A program made the position numbers and the translations under genes. Below, piece by piece: positions 35,717 through 44,502 of a stretch of 64,000 bases of DNA (positions are counted from its first letter, which is position 1; every line of letters starts with the position of its first letter). The notes beneath the pieces are model-generated. The model had not been told where the DNA came from. It was given only the letters and a program-made list of their open reading frames with translations, and searched no databases. The DNA lies in NCBI GenBank assembly GCA_022072175.1, contig JAJVIE010000003.1, forward strand, positions 776,001 through 840,000. Direction: 5' to 3'. This DNA is from Candidatus Omnitrophota bacterium (lineage in GTDB: Bacteria > Omnitrophota > Gorgyraeia > 2-02-FULL-51-18).

Positions 35717-36556
35717 ATCGCGCCCGGCCGTAAGACCGGGAAGACGGGACTCCTGAAGGTTGAGCACACCATTGACGGGGCCATAGGGCGTCTTGAGCTG
35801 GATCCAGACCGGTGTCCTCGAGGCATCCGCACTGAACCACACCCACGCACGCCCCCTGTCGTACAGGATCCCCTTGAGGTGGGTCACCGGCTCGACCACG
35901 AGCGTATCCCAGGCGCGTCCGGCGCCCTTCCATTCCTTGCGCTCGCGGCGCAGGATCTTGAGCTCGGCGTCCCAGTTCTTCTCTTCGGTATTGATCGTCG
36001 TGTTCAGGCTCTGCCCCGGAGAGGCCGCCTGTGTGCGGAACCAATAGAACGTCGCAAGGAGGTCCCGCACGCGACCCGGCAGTTCGAAATCCTTGGTCGA
36101 CCCGTTATGACGCGATTCATAGCGGCCTTTCATCGCCGCATAGTCGTAGACGATGCGCTCGTCCGCGCGGTACCGGCCCTCACGCAGGACCTTGGAGAAC
36201 TCGAGCGTGTGGAGCGTTCCGGACTCCACGACCGCGTGGATCTCGTCGTGCACGGGATAGAGCTTGGACAGAAAGTCGTTGGTCAGCGCGTGCGCCGAGA
36301 TACGGTACACCCGCTGTCCGCCGGATTCATGGGGTCCACTGACCTCCAACGTGCCCCGCCCCACATGAAAACCCATCCAGTAGACCTCGTAGACGAGGTA
36401 TTCGCCCGGCGCCAATTCCGCGCGGGGCGCTTCGATGGGCGGCTCAGCACTCCTCTTGGAAGCGAAATTGGTCGCGGCTCCGGCGGCATCGCTCCACCCT
36501 GGCCCCGCAAGCGCGCACACCAGGAACAGCCCCACCCATGAACGCGCCGCTCTCAT
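35714..36556 (-). CDS. DUF3108 secreted protein
   Basis: 280 residues. Residues 1-28 form a signal peptide (RSWVGLFLVCALAGPGWSDA...). The body matches DUF3108: APGEYLVYEVYWMGFHVGRGTLEVSG, then YRISAHALTNDFLSKLYPVHDEIHAVVE, EFSKVLREGRYRADERIVYDY, and a C-terminal WVWFSADASRTPVWIQLKTPYGPVNG. Members are periplasmic, beta-rich, of unknown function. It is embedded among LPS-core glycosyltransferase and kinase genes, which hints at an envelope role. AAGGGGG precedes ATG 36556, overlapping the tandem GT9 stop. Confidence 0.82.
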   Translation of the reverse strand: MRAARSWVGLFLVCALAGPGWSDAAGAATNFASKRSAEPPIEAPRAELAPGEYLVYEVYWMGFHVGRGTLEVSGPHESGGQRVYRISAHALTNDFLSKLYPVHDEIHAVVESGTLHTLEFSKVLREGRYRADERIVYDYAAMKGRYESRHNGSTKDFELPGRVRDLLATFYWFRTQAASPGQSLNTTINTEEKNWDAELKILRRERKEWKGAGRAWDTLVVEPVTHLKGILYDRGRAWVWFSADASRTPVWIQLKTPYGPVNGVLNLQESRLPGLTAGRD

Positions 36557-38598
36557 ACGGCCCCCTTTTCGGACGATCCGGCAGGTACCGCTGGACGCGC
36601 CAGAAGGCCCAGCACGGCCGCCGCGGCATCGGCGGCGCTCACGGCATCCAGGCACTCGAATCCGATCGGACACAGATGAGCGGGGCAGGAGGCACAGCCG
36701 ATGTCCTTGTGCAAATAGACGTCCCTCGGACCGAGCGTGCGCCATCGCTTGGGCGCAAGTCCCGGTTTTTTGCGGCCGAAGATCGTCACCACCGGGGTCC
36801 CGACGGCCGCCGCGATGTGCCCCGGCCCGGAATCGTTGGTCAAAAGGACATCCGCGCACGCCAGCACGGCGGCCAACCGCCTCAACCCGAGCTGTCCCGA
36901 CAGGTCGACGCGGACCGGATCGATCCGGGCGGCGATCGACGATGAGAGACCGACCTCTTCCCGGCCGCCCACGATCAGGACCCGGCAGGGCCGTACGGCG
37001 CGTACCCGGCCGATGGTCTCCACGAAACGCTCCGGCGCCCAACGCTTGGACGGGCAACTGGCTCCCGGATGAACGACCAGGAGCGGCTCCTGGCCGGGTA
37101 CTTCCCGGGCGAGCCAGAGACGCGCCTCTTCCATCTCATCATCGAAGATCCTGAGCCGGGGGATCGCCGTCGTCGTCGAGGCGGCGCCCAGCGGAGCCAG
37201 GATCCCGAGCGTCAACTCGGCCTCATGCTTGCGCCCGGCGGAACGCTCATCGCGCACCGATACCGTCCGTAAAAAGGCGGGCCCCCAACCCAGTCCGACC
37301 CGGTAGGGTATACCGGCGGCCAAGGGCACCAGATGTGACCGCAGGCTCGGGTTCAGGATGACGGCCATATCGTACCGCCGTCTTCTCACCTCCAGGATGA
37401 AACGCAGGTTACCGGCCACCGAACCATGACGCCCGCCCTTGGCGTAATCGTACTCGAGGACGTCGTTGATGTCCGGGTGGCCTTCCAGTAAGGGCCGCGT
37501 GGCCGGACGCGTCATCACCGTGATGTGCGCGTCGGGATACCGGCGTCGCAATTCGCTCAAAGCCGGCAGACTGAGCACCACATCCCCGATCCGGTCGAGC
37601 CGCACGGCCAGGATGCGGGGCCCCTTGCGGTCCGGAGCCGACGAGAGGATCCGCAGGGCAGCGGACGTGGCCTCATCGGCGCCGATCGAGATCAGGCATT
37701 CACGGGTACCGTAACGGCATTGGGCTTTCTCGCAGGGCGAACACGCAAGGCCGCGATAGAGGGTGACACTGCCCGGTCGGCGCGGTCCGTACTTCCCGGG
37801 GTCCGTCGGCCCGAACAGCGCCAGCACCGGCACACCCACGGATTCGGCCAGGTGTAGCGGCGCGCTGTCGTTGGTGATCACCAGGGCCGCGCCGGAGACC
37901 ACGGGACCCAACTCGATGAAACTGAGCTGTCCGCACAGATCGAAGACGCGAACGCCCAGATGCAGCTTGACGCTGTCCACATCGCGCCGGTCGGCCTCAT
38001 CTCCGACAAGGACGATCCCGTATCCCTCGGCGGCCAGACGGCGGAGCACGGCGGCGTAGTTCGTCGCGGGCCATTTCTTCGTATCGCTCTTGGAGCCGGG
38101 CGCGGCTACGACATAGCGTTGTCCGGCGTCCAGTTCCCGGCGCACCGCTTCCGGGAGGGAGGCGGACCCGAACGGCCCCCATCCGGCCCCCCGCTCGATC
38201 TCGTCCTCGCTCAGGATCCCCCTGAGAGCCGCCAGATGACGTTCCGCGCGATGCCGCGGCAGACCGCCGAAGAGGTTGTAAGAGTTCCGCTTCTCGGCGC
38301 CTCCGAACAGTCCGATGTAGGATCGGCGGAGGTCGACGATGAGGTCATAACGTTCGGCGCGCACCTGTCGCAACAGGCTCAGGCGGCCTCCGATCCCGGA
38401 ACGCCGGTCCATCACGGTGATCCGGCCCAGACCGGGACAGGACTCGATGACGGGTTTGGCCGCCTCTCCCACGATCACGTCGATACGCGTCCGCGGGTAG
38501 GCCCTCGCCAGGGCCCCGAAGACCGGCAGGGTCAGCACCACATCACCGATATTGGACAACGTCACAACGAGGATCTTCCCCTCTTGGACGCGGCTCAT
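36553..38598 (-). CDS. Tandem GT9 (heptosyltransferase family) protein, two complete domains
   Basis: 681 residues made of two GT9 units. Domain 1 (~7-322) starts ILVVTLSNIGDVVLTLPVFG and has ITNDSAPLHLAESVGVPVLALFGPT and a Cys-rich CSPCEKAQCRYGTREC tail. Domain 2 (~326-681) starts ILAVRLDRIGDVVLSLPALS and has LLTNDSGPGHIAAAVGTPVVTIF and CASCPAHLCPIGFEC. Both keep the ADP-heptose-type C-terminal motif D-S-x-P-x-H, so both may be active. Usual WaaC/WaaF proteins are ~350 residues, single domain. Inferred to add two heptose-like core sugars. ATG 38598 overlaps the next upstream stop (ATGA). Confidence 0.85.
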   Translation of the reverse strand: MSRVQEGKILVVTLSNIGDVVLTLPVFGALARAYPRTRIDVIVGEAAKPVIESCPGLGRITVMDRRSGIGGRLSLLRQVRAERYDLIVDLRRSYIGLFGGAEKRNSYNLFGGLPRHRAERHLAALRGILSEDEIERGAGWGPFGSASLPEAVRRELDAGQRYVVAAPGSKSDTKKWPATNYAAVLRRLAAEGYGIVLVGDEADRRDVDSVKLHLGVRVFDLCGQLSFIELGPVVSGAALVITNDSAPLHLAESVGVPVLALFGPTDPGKYGPRRPGSVTLYRGLACSPCEKAQCRYGTRECLISIGADEATSAALRILSSAPDRKGPRILAVRLDRIGDVVLSLPALSELRRRYPDAHITVMTRPATRPLLEGHPDINDVLEYDYAKGGRHGSVAGNLRFILEVRRRRYDMAVILNPSLRSHLVPLAAGIPYRVGLGWGPAFLRTVSVRDERSAGRKHEAELTLGILAPLGAASTTTAIPRLRIFDDEMEEARLWLAREVPGQEPLLVVHPGASCPSKRWAPERFVETIGRVRAVRPCRVLIVGGREEVGLSSSIAARIDPVRVDLSGQLGLRRLAAVLACADVLLTNDSGPGHIAAAVGTPVVTIFGRKKPGLAPKRWRTLGPRDVYLHKDIGCASCPAHLCPIGFECLDAVSAADAAAAVLGLLARPAVPAGSSEKGAV

Positions 38599-39635
38599 GC
38601 GTCCGCCCTTCCGCCCAACGAGAGACATGCCTCGAGCACCTCGTCCACCCCGATCCAGTCCATGCAGACCCTGAGATCACAACCGCGAAAATAACACGGC
38701 ACTTCACAACCGACGTCCTTGGTCAGGATCCTGAGCGGCGCATCGGTCACCGGACCCGTCCGGTCGGGCGAGGTTGGCCCGAAAAGACCCACGGTAGGCA
38801 CCCTCTGCGTGGCGGCAAGATGGATCGGTCCCGAATCGTTGGTCAGGAGCAACTTGCTCCCTCGAAGCACCCAAGCCAGCTCCGACAACGACGTGCGGCC
38901 GCAGAGATCGAGCGCCCGCCCCGGGTCCCGTCCGGCGGCGATGGAAGCCACGAGCGGCCGCTCGGCATCCGTTCCGATATAGACGATCGCGCGCTCCGTA
39001 CGCTCAAGGTACGCGGACGACCAGGCGCCGAAAGACCCGGCCGGCCAGCGCTTGAGGTCCCAGTTGCCCCCCGCGTGCACGGTGACGTACGGCCTGCCCG
39101 CGAGAGGAGCCAGCAAGCGCCCCGCCGAAGCTTCAGCGGCGGGTTCGGGGACAAAATCCATCGAACGGCCATCGGGGACCGCCCCCGCGGCCCGCGCGAC
39201 CGCCAGATAGTGGTCGATACGGTGCGCGTCGGGCGCCGGGGTCCCCGCGCTGTCGGTCAGGAACAAGAGCTTGGAGGTGTTAGCGGGACCGACCCGCCGG
39301 CGGATGCCGCGCAAGGCCGCGCAAGCGGACTTGAGCGTCGAAGCGCCGAGGAAAACGACCCCCGCGTAACGCCGCCCGCCCATCAGCCGCCATAGGCCCC
39401 GTATCGATGACGGGCGGCTCCACCGCGGCTTATCGTCGTAGACGATCACGCGGTCGAGGTGAGGATTGTGCCGCAGGACCTCCTCACAGCGTTGCGGCAC
39501 GGCACAGTCGATCCGGGCTTGGGGATAGGCCCTGCGGAGCGCTCGCAGCGAGGGTGTGGCGAAGAGCGTATCCCCGAGCCAGTTGGGCATCACCACCAGC
39601 AGGTCCGCGGTCGCTCCGGTGGCGGGCGCGCTCAT
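38595..39635 (-). CDS. GT9 family glycosyltransferase (heptosyltransferase II type)
   Basis: 346 residues, single GT9 domain: LLVVMPNWLGDTLFATPSLRAL (N-terminal strand), GPANTSKLLFLTDSAG, YVTVHAGGNWDLKRWPAGSF (sugar-nucleotide region, ~180-200), LLLTNDSGPIHLAATQRVPTVGLFGPT, and the Cys-containing end CEVPCYFRGCDLRVCMDWIG. The MPNWLGD start is the WaaF-type form. Four bases before the polysaccharide deacetylase gene upstream; stop overlaps the next start. The acceptor is unknown. Confidence 0.85.
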   Translation of the reverse strand: MSAPATGATADLLVVMPNWLGDTLFATPSLRALRRAYPQARIDCAVPQRCEEVLRHNPHLDRVIVYDDKPRWSRPSSIRGLWRLMGGRRYAGVVFLGASTLKSACAALRGIRRRVGPANTSKLLFLTDSAGTPAPDAHRIDHYLAVARAAGAVPDGRSMDFVPEPAAEASAGRLLAPLAGRPYVTVHAGGNWDLKRWPAGSFGAWSSAYLERTERAIVYIGTDAERPLVASIAAGRDPGRALDLCGRTSLSELAWVLRGSKLLLTNDSGPIHLAATQRVPTVGLFGPTSPDRTGPVTDAPLRILTKDVGCEVPCYFRGCDLRVCMDWIGVDEVLEACLSLGGRADA

Positions 39636-39639
39636 CGGA

Positions 39640-40419
39640 CTACGAGATGGCGATCCGGCGCTTGCCCAGATGATACAACCCGCTGACCTTGAGCCAGAAG
39701 TTGAAAAGGTTGGCGCCGGACTCCGAGACCTTGATCCGGTGCAGTCCGTACGGATTGCCGCGCGGACGCCCGTGATTGGTCGTGACGGCCCCCTCGTATC
39801 CGGCCAACTGGGCCAGCGCCGCGATACGGGAGTTGAACCCTCCGGCCGGATAGCTCAACAACGACACCGGGTGACCGAGCACTTCCTCCAGACGGGCCTT
39901 GGAACGCAACAGCTGATCCTCGATCTCGGCGTCGTTCTTGAGGCTGGGCAGGAACGCGTGGTCGGCGGTGTGACTGCCGATCTCGATGCCGGACTGGTCC
40001 AGGATCTTGAGGTCCTGCTCGCCGAGCCACCCTTCCTGTCCGATGTTGGAGGTGATCATGAAGATCGTAGCCGGGAAATCCATCTTGCGGAGCACCGGGA
40101 ACGCATGATCGAAGTTGTCCAGGGTGCCGTCGTCGAACGTGATGACCACCGTCTTGCGCGGTATCGGACGGCCCTCCTTGTAGAGACGGACCGCCTCCGA
40201 CAGCGGGATCACCCGGTACCCGTGGACCTTGAGGAATTCCATCTGCCGCTCGAAGACCTCCGGCGAGACGTGCACGCTCGAGCGGCCCTCGGCGGGCGGC
40301 CTGTCGATGATGTGGTACATGAGGATCGGCAGTTCGTAGTTCATCGACAGGACCCACCATAGGCCGGCCAATGCGGACAGCGTGAAGACCCAACCTCTCT
40401 TGCGGCGCATAAGGACCAT
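39640..40419 (-). CDS. Polysaccharide deacetylase (NodB-type) with membrane anchor
   Basis: 259 residues. One N-terminal transmembrane helix (~10-27) then a carbohydrate esterase 4 fold in the periplasm: ELPILMYHIIDRPPAEG, the TFDDG motif (VVITFDDGTLDN, D96-D97), and the zinc-binding H-x3-H in IEIGSHTADHAFLPSL (H150, H154). YPAGGFNSRI is the further catalytic segment near 205. Expected to remove N-acetyl from a cell-surface glycan; whether LPS or another polymer cannot be told. ATG 40419 chosen because the sequence upstream is the end of the GT4-GT9 gene. Confidence 0.82.
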   Translation of the reverse strand: MVLMRRKRGWVFTLSALAGLWWVLSMNYELPILMYHIIDRPPAEGRSSVHVSPEVFERQMEFLKVHGYRVIPLSEAVRLYKEGRPIPRKTVVITFDDGTLDNFDHAFPVLRKMDFPATIFMITSNIGQEGWLGEQDLKILDQSGIEIGSHTADHAFLPSLKNDAEIEDQLLRSKARLEEVLGHPVSLLSYPAGGFNSRIAALAQLAGYEGAVTTNHGRPRGNPYGLHRIKVSESGANLFNFWLKVSGLYHLGKRRIAIS

Positions 40420-40420
40420 C

Positions 40421-42544
40421 TCATACTCCCGCGGCCAGACGCTCCGCGTCCGACCGGCGTCCCTGAGGACCCCCCGCGAGCGACAGCACCGCCTCCAGGA
40501 CCTCTTGCACACCGATCTTCTTCATGCACGCGTGTCCGATCGGGCAGCTGCGCAGATAACACGGACTGCAATGGACCTCTTTCCAGAAGACCTTGTACCG
40601 CTGCGGCGGCACGAGGTGGCGTTTGGGGTCGGTGGGACCGAAGAGCGCGACCACGGGGACGCCGAGACTGGAAGCGATGTGCATCGGAGCCGAATCGGAG
40701 CTCACGAAGACCTGACAGCGCCTCACCAGGGCCACCAACTCGGTCAGCGACGTGCGGCCCACGGCGTTGACCGGCTTGTTGCGCGTCAACTGCAGGAGTT
40801 GTTCGGCGATCGGCGCGTCCTCGGGCGCTCCCGTCAGGATCACCCGGATGTTGCGGCGCGCCAGCTCGTCGCACAGCCGGGCGAAGGAATCCACCGGCCA
40901 CTGCTTGGTCGGCCACTTGACCGAGGACCCGGGGTTGATGCCGACGAGCATCTGACGGTCCGAGACCCATTGCGAAGTGAGGTACTCGTCGATCGCGGCG
41001 TCCTCTTCGGGCCGAGTCCACAGCTCGAGGTTCTTCTCGAGCGTCTCCACGCCAACGAGTTTGAGCACCTGGAACTGGTGCTCCAAAGGCGGCAGGGGGC
41101 CCGGAAAGGGTTTGGCGCGGCGATTGAGCAGGAAGGACGCTTTGCGGTTGTCGTGGCCCGCACGGATCCGCGCGCCGCTCAAGTACGCGAGCATGTGACT
41201 GGCCCGGTTGTTCTGCAGATCGACGACCATGTCATAATCTTCCTTCGCCAGCACGGCCGACATCTTGAGCAGGCCGGCCCACCGGCTGCCGCCGCGGTCC
41301 TCATAGACGATCACGTCGTCCACGTACGGACAATTACGGATGACCGCCCGCGCCTTGCGGCCGACGAGCACCGCGATCCAGGCCCCGGGATGCGCCTCGC
41401 GCAACGCCCGGATGGACGGAATGCTCAGGATGACATCGCCCACCGCGCTCATCTTGATCACGAGGATCCGCTTGCGGGCCAGGGTCTCGCGATAGACCTC
41501 GACGGTCCTGGAGAACATCAGGTCCAGACTGAACTCGCGTTCGACCTTGGCCCGGAGCGAAGCGGCCAGCCGGTCGGCCAACTCCCGGTCCTTGATGAGC
41601 CGCAGCACGGCATCGGCCAGCACGGTCGGATCGTCGGGGGGCACCAGCAGACCGTCCTTGCCGTCCTCGATGATGTCCAGAAGACCGCCCATGCGCGTGG
41701 CCACCACCGGCACGCCGCAGGCGCCCGCCTCGATGGCGACGCGGCCGAAGGCCTCTTCGCCGACCGATGGCGCCGCAAGCACGGTCATTTCCGTGAGGAG
41801 CTTCGGGATGTCATAGCGCGTGCCCATGAACTCCGTGCATGCCGACAGGCCCAGCTGGCGGGTCAACGAAACAAGGTCTTCCTTGTACTGGGGCTTCGGC
41901 GAATCCCCGATGATGCGGATGCGGATATTGGGATAGACGCGTGCCACGCGGGCCATGGCCTTGAGAAAGAGCGGGTGGCCCTTGATCGGCGTCAGCCGGC
42001 CGACCATTCCGATGACCACCGGAGCGTCCGCTGGAGGGGGTTGGCGCAGTGTGAACTCCTCGAGGTTGACCCCGCGATGGATCAGCCGGATCTTCTCGTG
42101 CGGGACGTTGAAATCGTCGCGCATGCGCTTACCGATGATATGACTGGCCGCGATCACGAGCTTGCCCCACCCCATCACGCGGCTCAAGAGGTGCTTGCTG
42201 TAAAAACCGTGGCACGTGGTGATGAAAGGCACCTGCGTGCGCCGGCTAACGAAGAACGCCACCAGGGCCGGCACGCGGCTGCGTGCGTGCATCACGTCCA
42301 CCTTCTCCAGCTGGACGATCTTGGTGAGCGTGCGCACGGAGCGCCAGATGGACAGCGGGGATTTGGCGTGCACGGGCAGGCGGTAGTGCTTGACGCCCGC
42401 GGTCGTCAGGTCGTTGACCAGGGGACCGCCCGCGGACACGACGATGGCCGTGTGTCCGTTGCGGACCAGATACCGGGCCAGGTCGACGGTGCCGCGTTCG
42501 ACGCCGCCGGAACGCAGTTCAGGCAGGATCTGCAGGATGATCAC
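40421..42544 (-). CDS. Fused glycosyltransferase: GT4 domain + GT9 heptosyltransferase domain
   Basis: 707 residues. Domain A (~1-355) is a GT4 retaining transferase: ILPELRSGGVERGTVDLARYL, then VIGMVGRLTPIKGHPLFLKAMARV, the EX7E-type motif around E264 (EEAFGRVAIEAGACGVPVVATRMGG). Domain B (~358-707) is GT9: RILVIKMSAVGDVILSIPSIRALRE, FVSSDSAPMHIASSLGVPVVALFGPTDP, and CSPCYLRSCPIGHACM. Both read as complete and joined by a short linker with no stop or internal start, so one polypeptide with two core-sugar activities is likely. GTG 42544 overlaps the LpxL-ELM1 stop (GTGA). Confidence 0.87.
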   Translation of the reverse strand: MIILQILPELRSGGVERGTVDLARYLVRNGHTAIVVSAGGPLVNDLTTAGVKHYRLPVHAKSPLSIWRSVRTLTKIVQLEKVDVMHARSRVPALVAFFVSRRTQVPFITTCHGFYSKHLLSRVMGWGKLVIAASHIIGKRMRDDFNVPHEKIRLIHRGVNLEEFTLRQPPPADAPVVIGMVGRLTPIKGHPLFLKAMARVARVYPNIRIRIIGDSPKPQYKEDLVSLTRQLGLSACTEFMGTRYDIPKLLTEMTVLAAPSVGEEAFGRVAIEAGACGVPVVATRMGGLLDIIEDGKDGLLVPPDDPTVLADAVLRLIKDRELADRLAASLRAKVEREFSLDLMFSRTVEVYRETLARKRILVIKMSAVGDVILSIPSIRALREAHPGAWIAVLVGRKARAVIRNCPYVDDVIVYEDRGGSRWAGLLKMSAVLAKEDYDMVVDLQNNRASHMLAYLSGARIRAGHDNRKASFLLNRRAKPFPGPLPPLEHQFQVLKLVGVETLEKNLELWTRPEEDAAIDEYLTSQWVSDRQMLVGINPGSSVKWPTKQWPVDSFARLCDELARRNIRVILTGAPEDAPIAEQLLQLTRNKPVNAVGRTSLTELVALVRRCQVFVSSDSAPMHIASSLGVPVVALFGPTDPKRHLVPPQRYKVFWKEVHCSPCYLRSCPIGHACMKKIGVQEVLEAVLSLAGGPQGRRSDAERLAAGV

Positions 42545-44502
42545 AACGCGGCCCTCGCGGCGGCCTCGATCTCCGGACGGTCAGGCTCTCCGGACCGACC
42601 GTCGGCGCCCATCCGGGAGAGCTCTTCCAGTCCCGCCTCCAGCCCGGAAGGTCCGGTGACGATCAGCGGGTATCGGCCCGAGAGGCCGTCCAAGAAGCGT
42701 TGGTGCTTGGCTTTGGGTCGATGGGTGTCCGAAACGTGCAGGGCCAGCACCGGCCGCCCGGCGCGGACGGCTTCAGAGATCATGGAGACGGACTCGGAGG
42801 TCACGACGATGCTATCGGCGGCGCCGAGGATACCGGGTACGGTTTCGGGTGGATTGTGTTCCGAGGCGATGACCAATAGCGGGCAGAGCTCCTTGTCGGA
42901 AAGACGTTTCTTGAGCGATTCGCAGGCCCAGGCCGGCGTCCGCCGCGACGTGGTGACCAGGAGCGCGCCTCCGCGGCGTTTGACGTGGCTCTTGAGCGCG
43001 TCGATCATGCGCTCGAGTCCCGGACGGTCCATCGCCGGACCGCCCTGTACGTCCCCGCCGATGAGCACACCGACCAGCGCCCGCCCCCCCAGGGCGAGCC
43101 GCTCACGCAACTCCCTGCCCGAACGTTCGACGTCGGACGGATCCAGGGCCGAAAGCGAGGCGAGGGTCCGGTAGACGTTGGAGCCGGAACTTATCTTATC
43201 ATGCTGAGGGACGATGAGCGCCGCGAAAAGACGGCGCGGCAGCCCCGGATCCATCACGACCACGGACCGCGCCTGGCTCAGGCTTGACAGGTGAAGATTG
43301 CACAGCGCCAGCGAGGAGCCGGCGGAAACGACGATATCGGCGTGTGTCGCGGTGAGCTCGGCCGCGCTGGCCGGCTCGAGGGCCCACCGCAACAGAGCTC
43401 CACGAGCGGGCACGCGTCCACCGCACAGCCGGCCAAGCGCGGCACAGACCGCCCGCCGCCGTTCACTGCGATAGCGCACCTCGATCACCCGCGAGCGCAC
43501 TGTCGTTTCGCCGGGCCACTCCTCGGCCCTGCGCCGGACGAGCTCTCTAACGAACCCCAGGGATTGGGACAAGTGCCCTGCCTTACCGTCGCTGAGCACG
43601 GCCACCTGACGGTCCGGGGTGGATTTCCAGCGGCGGTGCGCCCACAGCCACTGGTCCGGCGCGCGGCGCACGGCGGCTTCGAGGCCCTCGGCGAACCGGC
43701 TCAACAGCTGACGCTCGGCGGAGATCTCATCGGCACCCGGGGCGGGCGGGGCAAGCGCCGGACCGACCTCGATACGATGATGGTCATCGCCTTCCCTGAA
43801 GATGAAAACCGGATGGATGGGCGCGCCCGAACGCAGCGCGAAGGTCGCCACACCGGCGGGTGTGGAGGACAATCTGCCGAAGAAGCGCACGAACACGCCC
43901 CCCCTACCCCCGTCCTGATCGCTCAAGATGCCGACGATCCCGCCGTCCCGGAGGGTCCTCAGGATCTCCCGCACGCCGAAGCCCTTGTAGACGATACGGT
44001 TACCCTTGCTCTCGCGCAGACCGTTGAGAAAGGCGTCCGCCCGGGGATGTTTCTGCTTACGGGCCAAAGCGACCATCCGGTAGCCGAAGAGACTGCTGAC
44101 GGTATTGAGGAGCTCCCAGTTGCCGAAATGAGCGGTCAGCAGGATGACGCCCTTGCCGCCCCCCAGGGACCTCTCGAGATGCTCGCGCCCCCTGACGGTC
44201 ACGTGCTGGTGCAGGTAGCGCGCGTCCATTTCGGGGAAACGGAGCAGTTCGATCATGTTCATGCCGAGGTTCTCGAACGATCGCCGGGCGATGCGGCGGA
44301 TCTCGGGTTCGGACAGCTGGCCCGCGTAGACGGAGCGGAGATTGCGGAGGGCGATGCGGCGGCGCTTGGACACGGACCAGACCAGACGGCCGAGAGCGCG
44401 GCCGAGGGCCAGCGCGCGGCCGTTGTCCAGACGACGGACCAGCGCGCGTGCCGCGCGGGCCAGACTAACGATTAAGACATCTTCTGACGAAGTCGTCCTC
44501 AT
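42541..44502 (-). CDS. Lipid A acyltransferase (LpxL-type) fused to ELM1-like domain
   Basis: 653 residues. Domain A (~20-295) is a late acyltransferase of the lipid A LpxL/LpxM family: RNLRSVYAGQLSEPEIRRIARRSFENLG and the HX4E motif LLTAHFGNWELLN (H125, E130), IVGILSDQDGGRGGVFVRFFGR, and QWLWAHRRWKSTP. Domain B (~298-653) starts AVLSDGKAGHLSQSLGFVREL, resembling the ELM1 (DUF1022) family, and has GVLIGGDVQGG and VTSESVSMISEAVRAGRPVLAL, typical of its GT-B-like fold. The joining of acyl and sugar transfer-like domains is unusual. ATG 44502 overlaps lpxK by 38 bp; a start inside that overlap cannot be ruled out. Confidence 0.83.
   Translation of the reverse strand: MRTTSSEDVLIVSLARAARALVRRLDNGRALALGRALGRLVWSVSKRRRIALRNLRSVYAGQLSEPEIRRIARRSFENLGMNMIELLRFPEMDARYLHQHVTVRGREHLERSLGGGKGVILLTAHFGNWELLNTVSSLFGYRMVALARKQKHPRADAFLNGLRESKGNRIVYKGFGVREILRTLRDGGIVGILSDQDGGRGGVFVRFFGRLSSTPAGVATFALRSGAPIHPVFIFREGDDHHRIEVGPALAPPAPGADEISAERQLLSRFAEGLEAAVRRAPDQWLWAHRRWKSTPDRQVAVLSDGKAGHLSQSLGFVRELVRRRAEEWPGETTVRSRVIEVRYRSERRRAVCAALGRLCGGRVPARGALLRWALEPASAAELTATHADIVVSAGSSLALCNLHLSSLSQARSVVVMDPGLPRRLFAALIVPQHDKISSGSNVYRTLASLSALDPSDVERSGRELRERLALGGRALVGVLIGGDVQGGPAMDRPGLERMIDALKSHVKRRGGALLVTTSRRTPAWACESLKKRLSDKELCPLLVIASEHNPPETVPGILGAADSIVVTSESVSMISEAVRAGRPVLALHVSDTHRPKAKHQRFLDGLSGRYPLIVTGPSGLEAGLEELSRMGADGRSGEPDRPEIEAAARAAL

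Noticed and set aside
40382-43174. A 930-codon open frame on the plus strand
   Set aside because: Opposite strand of the GT4-GT9 and LpxL-ELM1 genes; low-complexity, with no recognisable domain.
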